DNA of 31,108 nucleotides from Brachionus plicatilis (lineage: Eukaryota > Rotifera > Eurotatoria > Ploima > Brachionidae), in NCBI GenBank assembly GCA_010279815.1, contig QEOQ01000088.1, positions 18,455 to 49,562 on the forward strand, in the 5' to 3' direction. The position numbers were made by a program, and so were the translations under genes. Positions 19,980-28,900 of this stretch are shown piece by piece. Each line of letters starts with the position of its first letter. Positions within the stretch are counted from its first letter, which is position 1. The notes beneath the pieces are model-generated. The model did not search any database. It worked only from the letters and a program-made list of their open reading frames with translations, and was not told where the DNA came from.

Positions 19980-22900
19980 ATGGATTTTTGGTCTGATTTT
20001 CAAAAAAATGTACTGTCAAATAAAGGATACAGTACATTAGTTCTAGGTGGAACAATTTCTGTCCTCGTTCTTCTGAATTTGTAAGACACTTTCAGCAGGT
20101 TTATTTTAAATTAGTCATAAAAAATTTTGCCAAGTCTTAAAAATTGGCTAAAACAACTTTAGTTTTATAAACAACTTAATATACCCGGCCCGACTCCATG
20201 GCCTCTCACAGGAAATCTTCTTAGTGTCATGAAAGAAGGCTTTTCCAAACATGATATTGAAATAATGAAAAAATATGGCAGAGTGGTTGGCTATTTCGAA
20301 GGCTCAACTCCTATAGTGTTGACCACAGACATAAAATTTATCAAAAATGCAATGATCAAGGATTTTAATTACTTTGTCAATAGAAGGGTAAGAAGTCGAA
20401 TTTTCTAAAAAAATTTGCTAATATTCATTTCCTGAAAGAATTTTGCTTCATTTGCAGTTGAGCCTATAGATAAGTTTATGACTATACTTAAGGATGAAGA
20501 ATGGAAAAATGTTCGTGCCATTGTAACAACAACTTTTACATCTGGAAAGTTAAAATCAGTAAACTTTTTCTATTTAAATAAGTAAAAATAATTTTTTTAG
20601 TAAATTTTATTCAAGATGTCAAAGCATATAAATGAATGCTCGGATGTTTTTGAAAAGCATTTGGAAAAGTTGACTGATCAAGACGGAATATTTGATACTA
20701 AAATGTAAACTTTATTTAATTAATCAACTAAAATAGTCAAGTTTTTTAAATTCGATAGTTTAAACTCAGAAAAACTTGAATAAATTATTAACCATTAGGA
20801 ATTATTTAGTACTGTAAAATGTTTGATGTTAACTTTGCTTAATCCAAAAATATGTACCTGACAAAAATTAACAAATTAATGTCAGATTTGATTAGAATGC
20901 TTTTTGGTAGCGCACAAACTGCGGTATTGTGAAATTCAAATACAAATTGAACAAAAATTCTTCCTTTTTTTATGAATTAAAATTAAAGTTAATAGAATAT
21001 ACTTAAAAAAATAATGCAACGTTGTGCAACATACTTTGTTGCACCTTTATTACTTAAAATAATTTTTCTCATGTTTTAATAAGACAAAAAATAAAGTTTT
21101 AAAACTTAAAAAAGAAAAAAAATTTGAAAAATTAACATAATTTGTCTAAATCGAGATTGTCCAAAGTGAGTTTTCAGACAAAGATGGATCTATCCGACGT
21201 TGAACCTAAAACGCCTCTGACCTCAGGTTATCATGGCAGTAATGTTAATGTTAAGGAGACTCGTAAACGTTTTTGTTCCTCAAATTCATCCTTAAACAAA
21301 AGTTTGTCGGATTCCGACTTAGCTGCTCACCTAGACGTTGCTTCGCTTAGACAGAAAGTATTGACACTTGAGATTCTTCTCTCGTCTAAGGATCAAATTA
21401 TTCTAAAACTTGAGAATTTGGTAGAGGACTTAAAGTCAAGAGTGGACAAAATTGAGAGTGAAATATTAAAATCCTCGTCTACACAATGCGTACAACAACC
21501 TTGTTTCAATAATACATCGTGGGTTACTGTTGCAAGTCGAGCGCTTGCTCAAGTTGAAGGCAAAAAATTGGATCGTCCAGCTCAGCAAATCGAGGTACTT
21601 AACTCAGTTGTGTATGAACAAAAGGAACGAGAAAGGCGAAAGAGAAATGTCTTAGTTTTTGGTGCACCAATGAGTAACAAGAAGACAAAAGAAGCTCAAG
21701 ACTCCGATGACAAGGGGTTTATTGAAAAAACTTTTCGAGCTATCAAAGCGGACGTAAAAAAGATCAAAACGATTCGGCGTTTCAAGTCAAACTCAAATTC
21801 GAACCGTCCAGCTCCGATTTTAATCCAACTTAATGGTGATAACGATAGGAAAATCATTTTAAAAGCTGCTAAAGAACTTCGAAAGTTGACTGACTACAAA
21901 GACGTTTATATTAACCCTGATTTAACAGAAGCTGAACGAGTTCTTGATAAAAAGCGTAGAGAAGACCGTTTTAACTTAAACCAAGGAGAAAGAGAGAACG
22001 CTACAAATGTACGGTACGGTATTAGCGGTAATGGGTTTCGGAAGTTCACTATCGAAGCGGATGGTGAGTCCGATCATGATCAAATGCAACACCAATAACC
22101 CAACAATTGAAAAAGTTAACGTTATTCAAGAAAAAGTTATTCAAGATAAAATTAATCATAAAAATGTAAGTAAAAATTTGTCAAGTGTATATAAAAATCC
22201 CCGGAACCCTAACTCTACTGGCGATGTTTCACGAAATAATGTACAAAAAATAAAAGCTCTGAAATGTTTTTACACGAATGCAACCTCTTTGGGTAATAAG
22301 TTTGAAGAGTTGGAGTTGATAGCAAAGATAGAAAAGTTGGATGTAATTTTTATAACTGAAACTTGGTTTTCAGATGAGTACTGCAAGTGTTTAGATGGTT
22401 TTGAAGCTTTTCATTTTTGTAGAAAAAACAAAAAAGGTGGTGGAGTTTCTATATTTATTAGTAAGAAGTACAGCTGCTTTGAAATATATAACGAAGTTTT
22501 GAGAGAAAGTAATGTAGAGCAAGTTTGGTGTGGAGTTCAAATTTCAAATGAGAACATTTTAATAGGCTGTCTCTATAGACCACCAGGGACAAGAAAGTTT
22601 GACTCAGAGATAATTCAAAGTTTAAAGCAAGCTAATGAGATTATGTACAATTCAAAGTATAGTGGGTTAATCTTGTGTGAAGATTTCAATTGTCCAAAAA
22701 TAGAATGGCATTTTGGTTCTTTTAGCTCGTCTAGGGCCGATGAAAGTTCTTTCGAAAACGACCTAATTGATTGTTTGGAAGATTGTTTTTTCTATCAAAA
22801 TGTTTTGGAGCCAACTTTTCAGTCAGCACTTGGATGTCAAAGAAGTTTACTGGATGTAGTATCCTTGGTATAAATGTTAAGTTTATTTTGGCTAATAGAT

Positions 22901-25900
22901 TTGGAACATTCTAGAATTTTCTAGGATAACCCTAGATAACCCTGGATAAGATTTGAGGCTTCTTGGCTGAGCCAACTTAAACTTAATATAAATACTAGTT
23001 CCTCTTCTTTATTGAGAGGGGGGGTGTTATTTAATAAAAGATTTTAAAACAAGCTTAATCTTTGGATATTTCATCTGGCGCAGTGAGCAGGATTTGAACC
23101 TGCGCGGGAAAATCCCATCTGATTTCCAAAATTCGTAATTGTGACTGATAATAAAGCGCTGGAGTATTTGTTTAAACGCTCAAGTAAAGTACCCATACGG
23201 ATCGAACGCTGGTCTATTAGAATTCTTGAATATGATTTTGAAATTAGACACAGACCAGGAATTGGGAATCCAGCTGATTATCTTTCAAGACATCCATTGC
23301 CGGATGTTAAAGAAGAGAAAAGTAGTGAATTTTACATTAACTACTTATTCTCAGTCAATTTTCCTATGTCAATTTCCAGAGATGATCTAATCAAAGCAAC
23401 GAATGAGGATATAATTTTACAAGAACTCAAAAATCGAATCAGGGGTGCAAAAATGAACTTGATGAAGCGGAAATCGCAGAGGTATGATTCTTGTTTTCAT
23501 GAGCTTTCAATAGCAAAAGATGGTGTTATTATGAGAAATAGGTTGGTGATTATTCCAGGGTCTTTGCAGGACAAGATAATTGACATTGCTCATGAGGGCC
23601 ATCAAGGCCTTACCAAGACAAAAGAACTGCTTAGGACAATGGCTTGGTTTCCAAAAATGAATTCTAGAGTTGAACTTAGGTTGAGTCAATGCAAAGTTTG
23701 TGTAATAAATTTTCCAAAAGATACAATTGAACCGTTGAAAATGTCCGTCATACCCGACGGTCCATGGGAGTATCTTTTTATTGACTTCTTTGGTCCAACG
23801 CCATCTGGTACCGATCTTCTTGTAAAATACGATGGATACTCAAGATTTCCACTGATTGATGAGGTGAATTCAAAAGCTTGTACCACCGTAATTCCGGTTT
23901 GTCATAAAAATTGGTCGTTGATAGGCATTCCGAACGAGATTTGCACTGATAATGGACCTCCATTCAACAGCGCTGAGTTTGAAAGCATGTGTAAGTTTTT
24001 CGGCATCAAGCACAGGCTTATTACCCCGTATTGGCCAAGGGCAAATGGTGAAGTTGAATGTTTTAATCGAAATTTGAAAAAAGTTATGAAAAATTCAGCT
24101 GCTTCCGGTGACTCTTGGCGAAAGGAATTGAATTTTTTTCTTGGTGCTTATCGTGCCTCACCTCACAGAACTACTGGTATTCCTCCTGCAAAATTACTTT
24201 TTAAAATTAATTACTTTTCTAGGCTTGTATCCCTTTGAAATGATAGATTTTTTACAAAAAATAACTTAGACTGTTTGGCAAAGATCAACGATCAAATGGC
24301 AAAAGGGAAGATGAAAGAATATGGAGACAAGAAATTGAAAACTTCAGAAAGGAATTATGGAATTGGTGATCTTGTTTACTTTCATAAGCCAAAGATTCTA
24401 ACAAACAAGCTGGATACTGTGAGAGAAACCATACCATATAGAGTGACCGAGACGAATGGCTCAATGGTTACAGCCAGATCAACTGCCACCAACGAGTCCG
24501 TAACTCGAAATTCTTCAATGTTTCGAAGAGTGGAAGAACAGAGAAAAGATGATGAAGCTAGCGTGGTGAATGGAAATGAGACTGATCACGACAAAGAGCC
24601 AGGAATTATAGACAGGAAAGACACAAGTGCCGATGATGATGTTGGAGTTGGACTGAGACGGTCAACAAGAGCGAAGACAGAAACTCAACATATCCAAATT
24701 AACCCAAGATTGAAAACCTATTAAAATAGCAGACTTTTATTTAAACAAAAAAAAAAAAAAATTTTGGCATCTTTTATTTTTCTTAAGAATTGTTCCTTTT
24801 ATTTTTTTTTAAAAAGCCGCGGAAGATACAGTATCCTTGGTATAAATGTTAAGTTCATTTTGGCTAATAGATTTGGAACATTCTAGAATTTCTAGGATAA
24901 CCCTAGATAACCCTGGATAAGATTTGAGGCTTCTTGGCTGAGCCAACTTAAACTTAATATAAATACTAGTTCCTCTTCTTTATTGAGAGGGGGGGGTGTT
25001 ATTTAATAAAAGATTTTAAAACAAGCTTAATCTTTGGATATTTCAACTGGATTTAGTTATTACAGAGGATCCAGATCGTATTTATAGTATTTTACATGGT
25101 CCACCTCTTGGTAAGACCAACAAGGGTCACTTAACTTTAATATGGGAGTATGAACTAAAATCGAAAGAAATAAATTCGGATAAAACTTTTTGCTCAAGGT
25201 TTTTTAATTATTCTAAAGTAGATTATGTTTCATTATCAAGATTTATAAGTGAAATAGATTGGTATAAAGTGTTGAATGGTTTAAACGTTGATCAAATGTT
25301 TGATAATTTTCTCTTATACTATAATAGTGCCTGCGAAAAATTTATTCCAAAAAGTAAAAATACAAATAAGAATAAACCTTGGATGACTAAAGAATTGAGA
25401 GAGCAAATAAGGGAAAAGTTCAAAGTCTGGAAGACCTATATGGCCAGCGGCAGTAATAAAAAATTGAAAATTATCTATGTCAGAATAAGGAACAATTGCA
25501 ATAGGATGATCAATAAAGCCATTATGCAGTACGAACTAAAAATAGCAAAGCTTTCAAAATCAAACCCAAAGTTGGTGTATAATTATTTTAACCGGAATAG
25601 TGATCTTAGACCTTCGATTAAGGCTTTAAAAAGTGAATTATCAGGAGAAACTATAACAGACCTGTTTCAAATTGCAACTATGCTAAACGAACAATTCAAA
25701 TCAGTTTTCAGCTGTGACAATGAAGATCTCTCACCATATCTATCTTACAAAACCGACTCAATATGTGATCCTGATCCTGATGATCTATTCAAGGTTAGTA
25801 AGATAGAAGAAAAACTAAGAAACTTAGATCCTAATAAAGCGACTGGTCCCGATAAAGTTCATGGAATAGTTTTAAAAAATTGTGCTGATTCTTTTGCGTT

Positions 25901-28900
25901 ACCCTTATCACTAATTTTCAGAAATTCATATATCTCAGGGACTTTACCGGTTGTTTGGAAACAGGCAAACGTTTCACCACTTTATAAAAGTGGTAGCAAA
26001 ATGTCACCCAAAAACTATCGACCTGTTTCTCTAACTTGTATTATATTCAAGATTTTAGAGAGAATTTTGAAAGAGAAAATATTAGATCATTTATTAAATA
26101 AAAATTTGATTTCGTCTTCCCAACATGGTTTTCTTCCGAAAAAATCATGTACCACTAACCTGCTTGAGACTATTGATCAAATAACGGAAGCAGTCTCTCA
26201 AGGTTTTGCTGTGGATGTAGTCTATACGGATTTTGCAAAGGCGTTTGATAAAGTTTCTCACAGGAAACTCCTACACAAGCTTAGATTTTTTGGCCTTGGA
26301 CAAAGAATTGTTGAGTGGATTCGTTCATTTTTAACTGGAAGGTCACAAAGAGTCGTTCTTGGTGATGCGAGTTCTAGCTGGGTTGGTGTTGAGAGTGGAG
26401 TTCCACAGGGCTCTGTTTTAGGTCCACTTCTTTTTGTGATCTACATTAACGATATGTTAGAGATCATTTCAAATAGTTGTGAAGCATATGCTGATGATAC
26501 AAAGATTTTATCAGTTATAAAAAATTTTGATTCAGTCCTTAACCTTCAAAACGACATTGATAAAGTTTGCAAATGGTCTGAAGATTGGTCTACTCAGCTT
26601 AATGTTGAAAAGTGTAAAGTTCTTCATATAGGCCACAGCAATGAAAAATTTAATTACTCAATTTATTCTCAGGCACTAAATAAGTCGGATTGTGAAAAGG
26701 ACTTAGGAATTTACATTCAAGATGATTTGAAATGGGACACTCAAGTAAAAAATGCAACGTCGAAAGCAAATCGTTTATTAGGAATGATAAGAAAATCGTT
26801 TAAATTCCCTACGCTCGAGTTGATTAGGTTACTATACTGTTCACTTGTCAGACCGCACTTAGAATACGCGATTAGCTCTTGGTGTCCTTATTTTGAAAAA
26901 AATTTGAATGCGCTGGAAAAAGTACAAAGAAGAGCGTCAAAATTAGTTCATGAACTGCGTCATTTAGACTACTCGGAACGACTATCAAAGTTAAAATTAA
27001 CCGACTTGAAAACAAGAAGAGTACGTGGCGATTTGATTCAAATGTTTAAGATAGTTAATGGTATAGAGATTGTGAATTTTACCAACGGGATCAATTATAG
27101 TTCAAACACCAAGATAGATAATAGAAGATATGAGTTGAGAAGACACAGACAGAACCTTACACGAGAGCTAGTTAGGAGTTGTGTTCCAAGATTTAACTTT
27201 TTTATTAACCGGGTTGTCAATGATTGGAATAAACTACCGGAAGAAATTATCAACTCAAGGAATACAAACAGTTTCAAAGCAAAACTTGATGTTTGGATGG
27301 CGAAACGATTTGAAGCGACTGCTATAGCTCATTAGAGCTCTGCTTGGTTGACTCCAAGCTGCAGTTTACACTACTACTACTACTACTAAAATATCCATAA
27401 TATTTAAATTAATTATCGGCTTAATTTACTAACAAAAAAAGAAAATAGTGATTATATTTTAGGCAAAAAAGGTATAACAAGGTATGTTGCACTTTGTTGC
27501 ATTATTTTTTTAAGTATATTCTATTAGTTTTAATTTTAATTCATCAAAAAAGGAAGAAATTTTGTTTAATTTGTATTTGAATTTCACAAAACCCAGAATG
27601 CCAAAAATTGCAGTTATTTACAGATTTAATTTACTGCATTAGTTAAATTTGCTTAAAACTAATCTTTTCACGGAACTAAATTATTTCTTTAAGTCAAAAA
27701 GTTATTTGAACTTGTAAAAATAGAAAATATCTAATTGAAATGATTTTCACAGTACAATTTTTTTTTGATTCCTTACCTCTAAGTCATTTATTTCAAATAC
27801 TTCAATAGCCTACTTAATAGTTCTTCATTTTTAAAATAAACCAGTTTTTTTTTGGTCTCCCCGGTAGTGTTATAAACTCATAACCTAAGATTTTGGCATC
27901 TTTTGACCAACCGATTATGTTATCGGATTGATAACAAATTTTTTTTTATCAAAAGATTTCGTTATCACAGACTATAACAAAATTTCATGCTTGATAACAA
28001 AATATAATTATAACTAATTTTTACTGTTATAACATGATATGTTTTAATCGCATAATGTTTAGTTATAATTAAAAAAAAGTCCTAGTTAAAGAGGTGAATA
28101 ACATTGAATAAGGTATGAACATCAGGGTATACTACAGCTAAATCTGCGAATCTATTAAAATATATTTTTTATTATAATATTAATTTAATAATTAAATGAT
28201 ATTTTACTAGTAAACTTTTTAATAATTTAAAAAATTTATTTTTAACAAAATTATTTAATTGATGACACTTTTTTTACTCACTAAATATTAGATACAGTGA
28301 AAATCCTTAATAAGAAAAATGGGTATTAGAATTTTTACGCTTATATTAAGCTAAATGTTAAGGGAAAAAAATTGTTAGATACTAAAAAAAAAATTTTCTA
28401 TACCTTAGGTGCTTATTTTTTTGTATATAAGAAATTCTCTTAAAGAAAATATATCGCATATAATAAATTGATTTTTAAAAACTAATAAAACTGTTAAACT
28501 TGATGTCTATAAGAAAGTTGAATTTTTTGTGTCTATTATAAATTTTAACTTTTTTAAAAATCATTAAATTTCTAATCTATTTTATTTTTATTTTTGCTAA
28601 AGATTGAACACCACATTTGCCCTAAAACATCTACATATTAATTAATGTTATTTTACTCTTATACATTTTAAATTTTTGATAAATATTTTTTTATTTCTAA
28701 TCTGAAGGAGATCTAGATAGCCAAATAATTAATCTCTTCTAAATCTCTTCGGGAGTTTAATTTTTCCATGGCGCTTTGGTTACACTATGTTTTCTAAAGT
28801 ATTTAACTACGGCATATATTCAAAAGCCTAGCTACTCGAATCTGTTTTTATTGCGGAAGCATCCGTCAAATTCATTTGGCGCTTCTCTTCTTTAATCATT

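Larger units (their letters stand above)
22855..25045 (+). mobile_element. Internally deleted Ty3/gypsy-type LTR retrotransposon
   Basis: 219 bp LTRs at 22855-23073 and 24827-25045, a tRNA-Ser-derived primer-binding region at 23076-23128, and a pol remnant from RNase H to integrase. The target duplication is ACTGGA (22849-22854 and 25046-25051). gag, protease, most of RT and the start of RNase H are missing. LTRs differ by only about three substitutions and two 1-bp indels, so insertion is recent. Confidence 0.9.
21060..27388 (+). mobile_element. CR1/Jockey-type LINE, interrupted by an LTR element
   Basis: Two-ORF non-LTR retrotransposon: ORF1 (coiled coil plus RRM-like), ORF2 (APE endonuclease plus reverse transcriptase), then a short 3' UTR ending in (act)n at ~27369-27388, typical of CR1/Jockey 3' microsatellite tails. 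The 5' end is uncertain, somewhere between 21050 and 21184. Without the LTR insertion it would be about 4.1 kb. Confidence 0.85.

Noticed and set aside
23076..23128. A functional tRNA-Ser gene or pseudogene
   Set aside because: The 5' half of the tRNA is missing, the 3' CCA is encoded, and it sits two bases after an LTR, all of which fit a primer-binding copy and not a tRNA gene.
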